From Solimonas flava DSM 18980 (GTDB taxonomy: Bacteria > Pseudomonadota > Gammaproteobacteria > Nevskiales > Nevskiaceae), in NCBI RefSeq assembly GCF_000426685.1, contig NZ_AUFV01000001.1, positions 310,001 through 374,000 of the forward strand: a stretch of 64,000 nucleotides of DNA, given 5' to 3'. Below, in pieces: positions 27,304-36,583 of this stretch (the stretch's first letter is position 1; every line of letters begins with the position of its first letter). The position numbers were made by a program, and so were the translations under genes. Under the pieces are notes generated by a model that was not told where the DNA came from, searched no databases, and worked only from the letters and a program-made list of their open reading frames with translations.

Positions 27304-29724
27304 ATGTCGTCGTTAAAAAAGCGTCATGTAATCACTAAGCTAGGCAACAAAACTCCGCTCGCACTGGCAGTTGCAGGCCTGTGCGGCAGCCAAGTGGTAT
27401 GGGCCGAGTCGGCCGACACCGGTGCGCAGATCGAGGAAATCGTCGTCACGGCGACCGGCCGCAGCCAGTCGGTGCAAGAGGTGCCCTACAACATCGCCGT
27501 CGTGACCGGCGACGATCTGGCGGCGGCCGGCGTCACCGACACGGCGAGCCTCGCACGCCAGGTTCCCGGCCTGGTCTACGCCGATCTGGGCGCGCGCTCG
27601 AACGGTATCAACAACGGCATCGTGCTGCGCGGCCTCAACGGAACGTCGACGGGCCTCAACAACTCTTCGCCGGCCGCGGGCGACCAGACGGTTTCGACCT
27701 ACATCAACGGCACGCCGCTGTTCTCGAACCTGCGCATCACCGACGTCGAGCGCATCGAGGTCCTGCGCGGCCCGCAGGGCACGCTCTACGGTGCCGGTGC
27801 GGTCGGCGGCACGATTCGCTACATCTTCAAGCGTCCGGACCTGAGCAAGCAGTCCGGCGATGTCCAGGCCTCGCTGAGCCAGACCTCGGACTCGGACGGC
27901 TTCAACAATAGCGTCGATGGCATCTTCAACCAGCCGCTCGGCAGCAATGTCGGCCTGCGCATTTCGGCCGGCTACTCGCGCAACGCCGGCGTGGTCGACG
28001 CCAAGCGCCTGATGAACTATCAGGCCGACGGCACGCCGACGCTGGCCGATCCGAGCGATTACTTCGGCAGCGATGCGACCTACCATGCCGAGCACGATGT
28101 CGACAGCTCGAGCCTGTGGTACGTCCGCCCGTCGCTGCTGTGGCAGATCAGCGACGATGTCGATGCGCTGCTGATGTTCCAGCATCAGGACAGCCGCGCC
28201 GCGGATTTCAGCGGCATTGCCTATAACGACAATCCGGACGAAAAGCGCTACAGCACCCGCAACCGCAAGTCGCCGGCCAAGGTCGTCGACGATCTGTACT
28301 CGCTGGAGGTCAACGCGCATCTCGGTTTCGCGACGCTGACCTCGGACACTTCGTACACCGATAGCGATCAGGATTCGCAGACCGACTACACGAACTTCGG
28401 CCTGCAGCTGCAGGGTTTCTATGCGGACTTCCCCCGCATCAGCGCCTACAACGACATCCTGTACCGCACCAAGCGCTTCACGCAGGAACTGCGCCTGGCC
28501 TCGGAGAACGGCGGCGCCTGGGATTGGGTCGTCGGCGCGTACTACACGCACAACCAGCAGAAGTCCTCGGTGCCGGGCTACATCCCGGGCTGGGCGGAAT
28601 TCACCAACATGCCGGGACATCCGACGGCGGTGGCCGCGCTGGGTGATCCGAATGCGACCTGGGCGCAGTACTACCAGACGTTCTATCCGGACGGCACGTT
28701 CGACAACGACCTCACCTTCGTGCTCGACAAGGACAACAAGAACAGCAACACCGCGCTGTTCGGCGAGCTGACCTACCACCTGACCGATGCCTGGCAGGTC
28801 ACCGGCGGCGCGCGCGTGTTCTGGGTCTCGCAGGATCGCCGTTCGATCGAGGGCAATCCCTACGTCGGGCCGGAAGGCACCTTCGATGCGCGCAAGAAAT
28901 CCTCGGATCAGGATCAGATCTTCAAGATCAACACCTCGTACGAGCTGTCGAAGCAGAACATGGTCTACTTCACCTGGTCGCAGGGCTACCGCCAGGGCGG
29001 CGACAACGCCCTGCCGATGGTCGGTCCGTTCGCCGCCGACCCGGCGCTCGTCGAGTACAAGCCGGACTACGCGACGAACTGGGAAGTCGGGGCCAAGGGC
29101 CGTCTCTTCGGTCGCCTGAATTACACCGCGGCGCTGTACAAGATCTTCTGGAAGGACATGCAGATCCAGTTCCCGGCGCCCGGCTCGGGCATCGCCACGC
29201 TCGGCAACGGCGGCGACGCCGTGTCGCAGGGCTTCGAACTGCAGCTGAACGCGGCGCTGGCGACCTGGCTCGACGCGGCCGTCGGCTACGCCTACACGGA
29301 CGCCAAGGTGACCGAGGACTTCACGCTGCGCTCCGGCTTCAACGGCTACGACGGCGACGCGCTGCCGGGCGTGCCGAAGAGCAACGTGACTGCGGCCCTG
29401 ATGGCCTACCAGCCGGTGTCGGCGTTCGGCGGCTCGGAGCTGACCTATCGCGTCGATGCGATGTATCGCAGTGGCACGAACACGGCGCTCAACGCGGAAT
29501 CGCGCAACTGGGCCGAACTCGGCGGCTTCACGACGCTCAACGCGTCGGTCACCTGGAACGTGCGCAATGTCCGCGTCGGGGCCTACGTCAACAACCTCAC
29601 GGACGTCAACGGCGTGACGGCGGTCGATGTCTCCAACGACACGACACCCGGCTCGCGGCCGGGCAGCCTGGCGTTCATCCAGCGGCCGCGCACGATCGGC
29701 CTGATGGCAGGCTACTCGTTCTGA
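27304..29724 (+). CDS. TonB-dependent outer-membrane receptor
   Basis: An 806-residue receptor. The N-terminal signal peptide (KLGNKTPLALAVAGLCGSQVVWA) is followed by the TonB box region EEIVVTATG and a plug domain (VPYNIAVVTGDDL, RIEVLRGPQGTLYGAGAVGG). A 22-strand barrel follows, ending in a terminal phenylalanine (GYSF). It takes up an unknown ligand across the outer membrane. It is the first gene of a long operon of hydrolases, so the ligand is probably an amide-, ester- or peptide-like compound. I use the ATG at 27304; the frame is open further upstream but that would lie in the operator. Confidence 0.92.
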   Translation: MSSLKKRHVITKLGNKTPLALAVAGLCGSQVVWAESADTGAQIEEIVVTATGRSQSVQEVPYNIAVVTGDDLAAAGVTDTASLARQVPGLVYADLGARSNGINNGIVLRGLNGTSTGLNNSSPAAGDQTVSTYINGTPLFSNLRITDVERIEVLRGPQGTLYGAGAVGGTIRYIFKRPDLSKQSGDVQASLSQTSDSDGFNNSVDGIFNQPLGSNVGLRISAGYSRNAGVVDAKRLMNYQADGTPTLADPSDYFGSDATYHAEHDVDSSSLWYVRPSLLWQISDDVDALLMFQHQDSRAADFSGIAYNDNPDEKRYSTRNRKSPAKVVDDLYSLEVNAHLGFATLTSDTSYTDSDQDSQTDYTNFGLQLQGFYADFPRISAYNDILYRTKRFTQELRLASENGGAWDWVVGAYYTHNQQKSSVPGYIPGWAEFTNMPGHPTAVAALGDPNATWAQYYQTFYPDGTFDNDLTFVLDKDNKNSNTALFGELTYHLTDAWQVTGGARVFWVSQDRRSIEGNPYVGPEGTFDARKKSSDQDQIFKINTSYELSKQNMVYFTWSQGYRQGGDNALPMVGPFAADPALVEYKPDYATNWEVGAKGRLFGRLNYTAALYKIFWKDMQIQFPAPGSGIATLGNGGDAVSQGFELQLNAALATWLDAAVGYAYTDAKVTEDFTLRSGFNGYDGDALPGVPKSNVTAALMAYQPVSAFGGSELTYRVDAMYRSGTNTALNAESRNWAELGGFTTLNASVTWNVRNVRVGAYVNNLTDVNGVTAVDVSNDTTPGSRPGSLAFIQRPRTIGLMAGYSF

Positions 29725-29887
29725 GCGCCATGCCGGCGCAGCGGGCAGGAGGTGCGGCGCCGTGGCGCGCCGTACCTTCATCGCGCCGCAGCGCCGGTCC
29801 GCGGCTTGCATGCCGCGCCAGGCAGGACGCCGGCGCCGCATCGGCGGCGTCAGCGCCTGTCCGGTGCGGCATCTGAAGGATGAATTG

Positions 29888-31213
29888 ATGAAATTGTCCG
29901 TTGCATCGACAGCACCGTCCGCGGCTGCTGCCACGACCGCACCATTGCGCGCCGGGCTTTATGCCTGGTACGTGCTCGCGATGCTGCTGCTGGTCTATGT
30001 CTTCAACTGGTTCGACCGTTACCTGCTGATCATCACGATGGAGTCGATCAAGCAGGATCTCGGCTTGTCCGACACCCAGCTTGGCATCCTGAGCGGTTTC
30101 GCGTTCTCGGCGATCTACTCGCTGGCCGGCCTGTTCATCGCGCGCTGGTCGGATCTGAGCGTACGGCGCACGATCATCGCCGGCGGCCTGGCGCTGTGGA
30201 GCGCGATGACCGCGGTCTGCGGCGTCGCCAGCAATTTCGCGCACCTGGCGTTCGCGCGCTTCGGCGTCGGCATCGGCGAGGCGACCTGCAGTCCACCTTC
30301 GCACTCGCTGATCTCAGATTATTTTCCGCTGCGCCAGCGCGCGACGGCGATCGCCGTCTTCAGCATCGGCCTCTATCTCGGCCTGGGGCTTGGCCTGGGG
30401 GTCGGCGGCTGGCTCAATGAACAGTACGGCTGGCGCCACGCGTTCATGGTCGCGGCGCTGCCCGGCCTGCTGTTCGCGCTGTGGTTCAGGCTGACCGTCA
30501 AGGAGCCGCCGCGCGGCCTGTCCGACGGACTGGTCGACGCCGCACGGCCGAGCGGTCGCGAGGTCATGCGCTTCATGCTCGCGCGTCGCTCGTTCGTCGC
30601 CTACACGCTGGGCACCGGCCTGTTCGTGTTCGCCGGCGACGCGATCGACATCTGGGGCGCGACCTTCCTGATCCGCGTGCACGGCTACGGCAGCGCCGAG
30701 GTCGGCGAGAAGATCGGCCTGCTCGGCGGCATCGCGGGCGTGCTCGGCACGATGTTCTTCGCCATGCTCGCTGATCGCCTGTCGGCGCGCGATCTGCGCT
30801 GGTATGTCTGGATCGCCGGTCTCGGCGGCCTGATCACGGCGCCGCTGATCCTGGTCTTCCTGTTCGCGCCGAACAGCGACATGCTGTTCATCTACTACTT
30901 CCTCGGCACGTTCTGCGGTGCCTCGTACATGGCGCCGACGATCGCCGTGACGCAGCGCGTGATGCCGCTGCGCATGCGTGCCGTGTCATCGGCGGTGATC
31001 CTGCTGAGTTTCAACATCATCGGCATCGCTCTCGGCAATCTGGTCACCGGCATCCTCAGCGACGCTTTCGCTCCGACCTACGGTGACGTCGCGCTGCGCT
31101 ACGCGCTGGCGTGGACGCTGATCGCTTCGCTGATCGGCTTCTCGCTGATGATGTACGCGGCCCGGTGCCTGCCGGAAGACGCAAAGGCTGGAGAACTCGC
31201 CAATGCAGGCTGA
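29888..31213 (+). CDS. MFS transporter, spinster-like subgroup
   Basis: 441 residues and 12 predicted membrane helices. The start is the ATG after AAGGATG. Helix 1 ends in NWFDRYLLIITMESIK, followed by SDTQLGILSGFAF and FIARWSDLSVRRT. It probably moves the compound delivered by the upstream TonB receptor, or a breakdown product, across the inner membrane. The 3' end overlaps the amidohydrolase start by 11 bases, which supports an operon. It is a paralogue of the transporters at 20.4 and 46.6 kb. Confidence 0.87.
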   Translation: MKLSVASTAPSAAAATTAPLRAGLYAWYVLAMLLLVYVFNWFDRYLLIITMESIKQDLGLSDTQLGILSGFAFSAIYSLAGLFIARWSDLSVRRTIIAGGLALWSAMTAVCGVASNFAHLAFARFGVGIGEATCSPPSHSLISDYFPLRQRATAIAVFSIGLYLGLGLGLGVGGWLNEQYGWRHAFMVAALPGLLFALWFRLTVKEPPRGLSDGLVDAARPSGREVMRFMLARRSFVAYTLGTGLFVFAGDAIDIWGATFLIRVHGYGSAEVGEKIGLLGGIAGVLGTMFFAMLADRLSARDLRWYVWIAGLGGLITAPLILVFLFAPNSDMLFIYYFLGTFCGASYMAPTIAVTQRVMPLRMRAVSSAVILLSFNIIGIALGNLVTGILSDAFAPTYGDVALRYALAWTLIASLIGFSLMMYAARCLPEDAKAGELANAG

Positions 31214-32789
31214 ACTCGTACTGCGCGGCGCCACCGTCGTGACGATGGCGCCCGGCGAAACCGGCACCGGCGCACTGCAGGCGATCGCGATCAGCGGTGG
31301 CCGTGTCGTCGCGGTCGTGCCGGAGAACGAAGCGCATCGCTGGATCGGCGAGGACACGCAAGTCGTCGATCTGGACGGCCGCACGATCGTGCCGGGATTC
31401 ATTGATTCGCACGTCCACTTCATGCAGACCGGGCTTGGCAGCATCGGCCCGCAGGTTTACGACGTCAGCTCGAAAGCACAGGTGCTGCAGGTCGTGGCCG
31501 ATGCGCACGCGGCGATGCCGGCCGGTCAGCCGATGCTCGTGCACGGGCTGGCGATCGCCGATCTCGACGCGCCGATCACGCTGTCCGATCTCGATCGCGT
31601 CGCATCCGGACGCGCGGTGATGATCGGCGACGTCGGCGCGCACGGCTGCATCGTCAACACGCCGGCGATGGCGATGCTTGATCTCAATGGTGTCGCCGGA
31701 CTCGGCCACGACGAAGCCGGTCGCTTCAACGGCATGCTGACCAACAAGGCCAATACCTGGGCGCGCTACCGGTACTACAACCAGGCGATCAGCGACGCGC
31801 AGCGCGTGCAGGCCCTGCAGCGTGCCTCGCAGATGGCCGCCGAGGTCGGCATCACCACCGTGCATGCGCTCGAAGGCGGCAGCCCGGACGGCCGCGGCTG
31901 GCTGCCGGAGCGCGACGTCGAGGTGCTGCTGCGCGAGCAGGCGAACCTGCCGGTCCGCACGGTCGTCTATTTCCAGTCGACCGACGTGCAGAAGGCGCTC
32001 GACTGGAAGCTGCCGCGCATCGGCGGCTGCATCTGGGTCGACGGCGCCTACGGCGAATGCACGGCGGCGCTGCTCGAACCGTACTGCAACTGCCCGGACA
32101 GCAAGGGCAGCCTGTATTTCTCGAACGACGAGCTCTACGACTTCGTCGGCCGTGCGCACAAGGCAGGCCTGCAGATCAGCATGCACGCGATCGGCGACGG
32201 TGCCATCGACCAGTTGCTGAACGCCTACGAGCGGGCGCTCGCGGAGGCGCCGCGCGCCGATCACCGTCACCGCATCGAGCACTTCAGCCTGCCGACCGCC
32301 GAGCACATCGAGCGTGCCGCGCGGCTCGGCGTCGCCGTCGGCATGCAGCCGAATTTCGCGCTGGTCCCGGACCCGCTGCCGCAGCCGGACGACGAGCCGG
32401 CCGGACTGGTCGCGTATCTGGGCTACGCGCGCTACCAGCGTCGCCACCCGTACCGGCGCATCGTCGATGCCGGCGTGCTGATCGCCGGCGGTTCCGACGC
32501 CGACCCGATGCCGATGGGGCCGCTGATCGGCATGCAGCGGCTCGTTGCGCACCCGGAGTCCGAACGTCGCCTGAGCGCGCGCGAAGCGCTGGCGCTGTAT
32601 ACCGTCAACGGTGCGCGAATCGCCTTCGAGGAACACGACAAGGGCAGCATCGAGCCCGGCAAGTATGCCGACCTCGTCGTGCTGGCCGACAATCCGCTGC
32701 TCGCCGATCCGTCGACGCTGGCGTCGATCGCGGTCGAGCAGACCATCGTCAACGGCCGCGTCGTGCATGCGCGCGGCCCCGTCAACTGA
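31203..32789 (+). CDS. Amidohydrolase family 3 (YtcJ-like) protein
   Basis: A 528-residue metal-dependent hydrolase with the N-terminal GFIDSHVHF metal motif, MHAIGDGAID and HRIEHFS histidines, and GGSDADPM carrying the late aspartate. No signal peptide is evident, unlike the paralogue at 53.2 kb, so it is probably cytoplasmic. Family members hydrolyse amide or formyl bonds; NfdA-like N-substituted formamide deformylases belong here. The start overlaps the transporter gene. The substrate is presumably what the receptor and transporter import. Confidence 0.88.
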   Translation: MQAELVLRGATVVTMAPGETGTGALQAIAISGGRVVAVVPENEAHRWIGEDTQVVDLDGRTIVPGFIDSHVHFMQTGLGSIGPQVYDVSSKAQVLQVVADAHAAMPAGQPMLVHGLAIADLDAPITLSDLDRVASGRAVMIGDVGAHGCIVNTPAMAMLDLNGVAGLGHDEAGRFNGMLTNKANTWARYRYYNQAISDAQRVQALQRASQMAAEVGITTVHALEGGSPDGRGWLPERDVEVLLREQANLPVRTVVYFQSTDVQKALDWKLPRIGGCIWVDGAYGECTAALLEPYCNCPDSKGSLYFSNDELYDFVGRAHKAGLQISMHAIGDGAIDQLLNAYERALAEAPRADHRHRIEHFSLPTAEHIERAARLGVAVGMQPNFALVPDPLPQPDDEPAGLVAYLGYARYQRRHPYRRIVDAGVLIAGGSDADPMPMGPLIGMQRLVAHPESERRLSAREALALYTVNGARIAFEEHDKGSIEPGKYADLVVLADNPLLADPSTLASIAVEQTIVNGRVVHARGPVN

Positions 32790-32796
32790 GAGCAAG

Positions 32797-33804
32797 ATGT
32801 CCGAATACCCTGTTTCGATCGACGACGTCATCGTCTGCGACATGACCTTCCCGCAGTCGCCCTGCGGGCCGCTGTACACGCCGGACTTCGCCGGCGCGAT
32901 GCGCGAACGCCTGGCGCTCGGCGTCACCTACACCTCGATCACGATCGCCAGCGACGAGCCGACCATCGACGGCGCGATGCGCTGGCTCGGCGAGGCGCGC
33001 GCGCATATCGCCGACCATCCGGATCTGTATGTGCTGGTCGAGCGGGTCGCCGACATCGAGCGCGCGAAGGCCGAAGGCAAGGTCGCGATCAACTTCCACT
33101 TCCAGGGCACCAACGCGCTGCTCGGTGATCTGGGTCTGGTCGAGGTCTACTCCCGGCTCGGCGTCAAGCACATGCTGATGGCGTACAACTCGCGCAATCT
33201 CGTCGCCGACGGCTGCCACGAGGACAGCGACGTCGGCCTGAGCCGCTACGGCAAGGCGCTGGTCGCCGAAATGAACCGCGTCGGCATGATCGTCGACGTT
33301 TCGCATACGGGTTACCGCAGCTCGCTGGACGCGATGGAGCTGTCCAGCGCGCCGGTGATCTTCTCGCACTCCAATGCCAAGGCGCTGTGGAACCATCAGC
33401 GCAACATCACCGACGAACAGGCCCGCGCCTGCGCCGCGACCGGCGGCGTGATCGGCGTCAACGGCGTCGGCCTGTTCCTCTCCGAAGCGCGTTTCGACAA
33501 CTCGCCGGAGATCATCGCGCGCCATATCGACCACTTCGCCAATCTCGTCGGCCCGCAGCACGTCGGCTTCGGTCTCGACTCGGTGCACGATATCCCGTAC
33601 TTCCTGTCGAACTTCGCCAAGGCCGGACGTGATCGCAAATACCCGGTCGGCGGCTACCTGACGTCGAACAAGCCGGCCTTCGCCGGTCCCGACGTGATCG
33701 CCAAGGTCGCGCAGGTGCTCGCGCGCATGGGCTGGGGCGAGGCCGAGCTCAAGGGCGTGATGGGTGGCAACTGGCTGCGCGTGATGGCGCAGGTCTGGGG
33801 CTGA
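32797..33804 (+). CDS. M19 dipeptidase-like protein with an altered metal site
   Basis: A 335-residue member of the membrane-dipeptidase fold. The two later histidines are recognisable (DVSHTGYRS and IFSHSNAKAL), as is the late aspartate (GFGLDSVHD). The N-terminal His-x-Asp pair is absent: the segment reads VIVCDMTFPQ. The bridging glutamate position reads NFHFQGTNALLGD, with Gln in place of Glu. Standard M19 enzymes need these residues to hold two zinc ions. It may use one metal or have another activity. It lies 7 bases after the amidohydrolase gene and 5 bases before the sulfotransferase gene. No lipid anchor or signal peptide. Confidence 0.8.
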   Translation: MSEYPVSIDDVIVCDMTFPQSPCGPLYTPDFAGAMRERLALGVTYTSITIASDEPTIDGAMRWLGEARAHIADHPDLYVLVERVADIERAKAEGKVAINFHFQGTNALLGDLGLVEVYSRLGVKHMLMAYNSRNLVADGCHEDSDVGLSRYGKALVAEMNRVGMIVDVSHTGYRSSLDAMELSSAPVIFSHSNAKALWNHQRNITDEQARACAATGGVIGVNGVGLFLSEARFDNSPEIIARHIDHFANLVGPQHVGFGLDSVHDIPYFLSNFAKAGRDRKYPVGGYLTSNKPAFAGPDVIAKVAQVLARMGWGEAELKGVMGGNWLRVMAQVWG

Positions 33805-33809
33805 ATCCG

Positions 33810-35414
33810 GTGGAAGCGGTCAGCCTGCAGTGCCGCGCGGCCTACGAGGCCGTGCAGCAGCAGTTGCGGGCCGGCCGCTTCGGCGAGGCGGCGCTGGCGT
33901 GCAAGGCGCTGTGCGAGCGCTTTCCGGGTTTCGTCGGCGGCTGGGAGGCCGGCAGCTTCATCGCCCAGCGGCTCGGCAATCTGCCCAAAGCACTCGAATA
34001 TATCGAGCGGGCGCTCACGCTCGAGCCGGACCTGCCGCTGCTGCATTTGCGCAAGGCGCGGGTGCTGCTGCAGCTGTCCCGGCACGAGGAAGCGCGCCGG
34101 ATCGCACAGGCGGTCGAGGCGCTCACCGGCGACGACGCGGCAGTAGTCGCGCAGGTCGCGGCGTTCCATACCGCGGCCGACGACCACGCCGCAGCGCTGC
34201 CGCTCTACCGGCGCGCGCGCGCGCTCGATCCGGGCAACGCCGGCGTCTGCTTCAACCTCGCCTCGACCGAGCGCTTTCTCGGCCACATCGACGAGGCCGA
34301 GGCTGCCTACGAAGCGGGCCTGAAGCTGAAGCCCGGCAACCACGAGGCGCGCTACCTGCGCGCCGGCCTGCGCCGGCAGACGCCGGAACGCAATCACATC
34401 GCCGAGCTCGAAGCCTGTCTGGCGGCGGTCGGCGCCAACTGGCAGGGCGAATCGCAGCTTTGCTACGCGCTGGCCAAGGAATACGAGGACCTCGGCGATT
34501 ACGCGAAGAGCTTTGCCGCGCTCAAGCGCGCCGGCGCCAGCCGCCGTGCGCACATGCGCTACGACGTCGCTGACGACGAGGCGGCGATCGACGCCATCAT
34601 CGCCAGCTTCGGTCCGTTCGCCGCCGGCGCCACGGCCGGCCATCCGTCGGACGAACCGATCTTCGTGCTGGGGCTGCCGCGCACCGGCACGACCCTGGTC
34701 GAGCGCATCCTCGCCAGTCATCCGCAGGTCAGCTCGGCGGGGGAACTCAACCACTTCGCGATCGAGATGACCCGCGCCGTGCAGCCGCCCGGCGCGGCGC
34801 CGATGGACAAGCTGCAGATGATCGCGGCGTCGACGTCGATCGATTTCGCCGCACTCGGCGAGCGCTATGTCGCCAGCACGCGGCCGCTGACCGGCCACCG
34901 CGCGCACTTCATCGACAAGATGCCGCTGAACTACCTGTACTGCGGCCTGATCGCGCGCGCGCTGCCGAACGCCCGCATCGTCGAGCTGGTGCGCCATCCG
35001 CTCGATGCCTGCCTGTCGATGTACAAGCAGCTGTTCACGCTGGCCTATCCATTCTCGTACGACCTCGACGACCTCGGCCGCTACTACCTGGCCTATCTGC
35101 GCCTGATGAACCACTGGCATCGCACGATGCCGGGTCGCATCCTGCGCGTGCGCTACGAGGACGTGGTGGCCGACCAGCGCGGACAGACCGCGCGCCTGCT
35201 CGAACACTGCGGCCTGCCGTGGGACGACGCCTGCCTGTCTTTCGAGCGCAACGCCAGCGCCAGCACCACGGCCAGCGCCGTGCAGGTCCGCCAGAAACTC
35301 TATGGTTCGGCGGTCGGGCGCTGGACGCACTACGCCGAATACCTGGTGCCGCTGGCCGAGCGCATTCACGCCAGTCCGGACTACCGGGCGGCCGGACTGG
35401 GGTACGAATGGTGA
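33810..35414 (+). CDS. TPR-repeat sulfotransferase
   Basis: 534 residues from a GTG start. The first ~250 residues are tetratricopeptide repeats (AALACKALCERFPG, ALEYIERALTLEPD, ALPLYRRARALDPGN, AEAAYEAGLKLKPG). The C-terminal half is a sulfotransferase: the PAPS 5'-phosphosulfate loop is FVLGLPRTGTTLVERIL and the 3'-phosphate loop is VELVRHPLDACLSMY. The TPR part could bind a protein or peptide acceptor. Why such an enzyme sits in a catabolic operon is unclear; similar genes are often found near TonB receptors. The downstream start overlaps its stop. Confidence 0.87.
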   Translation: MEAVSLQCRAAYEAVQQQLRAGRFGEAALACKALCERFPGFVGGWEAGSFIAQRLGNLPKALEYIERALTLEPDLPLLHLRKARVLLQLSRHEEARRIAQAVEALTGDDAAVVAQVAAFHTAADDHAAALPLYRRARALDPGNAGVCFNLASTERFLGHIDEAEAAYEAGLKLKPGNHEARYLRAGLRRQTPERNHIAELEACLAAVGANWQGESQLCYALAKEYEDLGDYAKSFAALKRAGASRRAHMRYDVADDEAAIDAIIASFGPFAAGATAGHPSDEPIFVLGLPRTGTTLVERILASHPQVSSAGELNHFAIEMTRAVQPPGAAPMDKLQMIAASTSIDFAALGERYVASTRPLTGHRAHFIDKMPLNYLYCGLIARALPNARIVELVRHPLDACLSMYKQLFTLAYPFSYDLDDLGRYYLAYLRLMNHWHRTMPGRILRVRYEDVVADQRGQTARLLEHCGLPWDDACLSFERNASASTTASAVQVRQKLYGSAVGRWTHYAEYLVPLAERIHASPDYRAAGLGYEW

Positions 35415-36583
35415 GCATCCCAAAGGGACGCGCTGCGGCGCGCCTGCTGGCCGCCGCGTGCGCGGCCTGCCTGTCGGCGGTCGCGATCGCCAAGCCTTAC
35501 TTTCCGCCGAGCGGCAGCTGGCAGACGGCGACGCCGGCCAGTCAGGGCTTCGACGCGGACCGCCTGCAGGCCGCCGTGCAATACGCGCAGGCGCACGAAT
35601 TCCCGGCGCCGCGAGATCTGCGCGTGATGAACCTCGAGCGCTATCGGAACGAACCCGGCTACCGCATGCTCGGGCCGATGAAGGACCGGCCCGGTCCCAC
35701 CGGGCTGATCATCCGCCACGGCTACATCGTCGCCAGCTGGGGCGAGCCGGGGCGCGTCGACATGACCTTCAGCGTGACGAAGAGCTATCTCTCGACGGTC
35801 GCCGGCGTCGCCTACGACGACGGCCTGCTGCCGGACCTGAGCGCGCGCGCCGCCGACGTCGTCTGGGACGGCAGTTTCGACGGCGAACACAACGGCAAGA
35901 TCAGCTGGGAGAACCTGCTGAACCAGTCTTCGGACTGGCGCGGGCAACTGTTCGGCCTCGACGACTGGATGGACCGGCCGCCGGCGGGCCTGACGCTCGA
36001 CCAGATGCGCGCGCAGCCGCTGCACGAGCCCGGCACGTTCTTCAAGTACAACGATGTGCGCGTCAATCTCGCCGCGTACGCACTGCTGCAGCTGCTGCAC
36101 AAGCCGCTGCCGGCGGTGCTGCGCGAACGCATCATGAATCCGATCGGCGCATCGCCGAGCTGGCGCTGGTACGGCTTCGAGAACGCGAAGGTCGAGATCG
36201 ACGGCCAGATGATGGTCTCGGTGACCGGCGGCGGCCACTTCGGCGGCGGCATGTTCGTGTCCGCCTACGATCAGGCGCGTTTCGGCCTGTTGTTCCTCAA
36301 CGAAGGCGCCTGGGACGGCAAGCGCGTGCTGTCGAAGCGCTGGATCGAGCGCGCGACGACGCCGTCGCCGGCCAAGCCGAACTACGGCTACATGTGGTGG
36401 CTCAATCACGGACCGAGCGCATGGCCGGATCTGCCGCCGGATCTGTTCTACGCCGACGGCGTCGGCGGCAACTACGTAATCGTCGATCGTGCGCACGACC
36501 TGCTGATCGTCACGCGCTGGATGGACGAGGATCGCGAGGTGCTGGCCGGCATGATCCGCCGCGTGATCGGAGCCCTGCAATGA
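35408..36583 (+). CDS. Exported serine hydrolase, class C beta-lactamase fold
   Basis: 391 residues. An N-terminal signal peptide (LLAAACAACLSAVAIA) precedes the mature part starting KPYFPPSG. The SxxK nucleophile motif is FSVTKSYLS, and the YxN-like second motif is KYNDVR. These proteins are esterases, amidases or D-aminopeptidases more often than true beta-lactamases. The ATG overlaps the sulfotransferase stop, and its own stop overlaps the next ATG, so translation is coupled. It is related in fold to the two hydrolases that follow the amidohydrolase, but clearly diverged from them. Confidence 0.85.
   Translation: MVSIPKGRAAARLLAAACAACLSAVAIAKPYFPPSGSWQTATPASQGFDADRLQAAVQYAQAHEFPAPRDLRVMNLERYRNEPGYRMLGPMKDRPGPTGLIIRHGYIVASWGEPGRVDMTFSVTKSYLSTVAGVAYDDGLLPDLSARAADVVWDGSFDGEHNGKISWENLLNQSSDWRGQLFGLDDWMDRPPAGLTLDQMRAQPLHEPGTFFKYNDVRVNLAAYALLQLLHKPLPAVLRERIMNPIGASPSWRWYGFENAKVEIDGQMMVSVTGGGHFGGGMFVSAYDQARFGLLFLNEGAWDGKRVLSKRWIERATTPSPAKPNYGYMWWLNHGPSAWPDLPPDLFYADGVGGNYVIVDRAHDLLIVTRWMDEDREVLAGMIRRVIGALQ

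Noticed and set aside
27340-29934. A long minus-strand open frame opposite the TonB receptor
   Set aside because: The plus strand has signal peptide, TonB box, plug and terminal Phe. The antisense frame lacks motifs and shows the repetitive composition of reversed high-GC codons.
31056-32927. A long minus-strand open frame opposite the amidohydrolase gene
   Set aside because: The plus strand carries the metal motifs of an amidohydrolase. The antisense product is low-complexity and unmatched.
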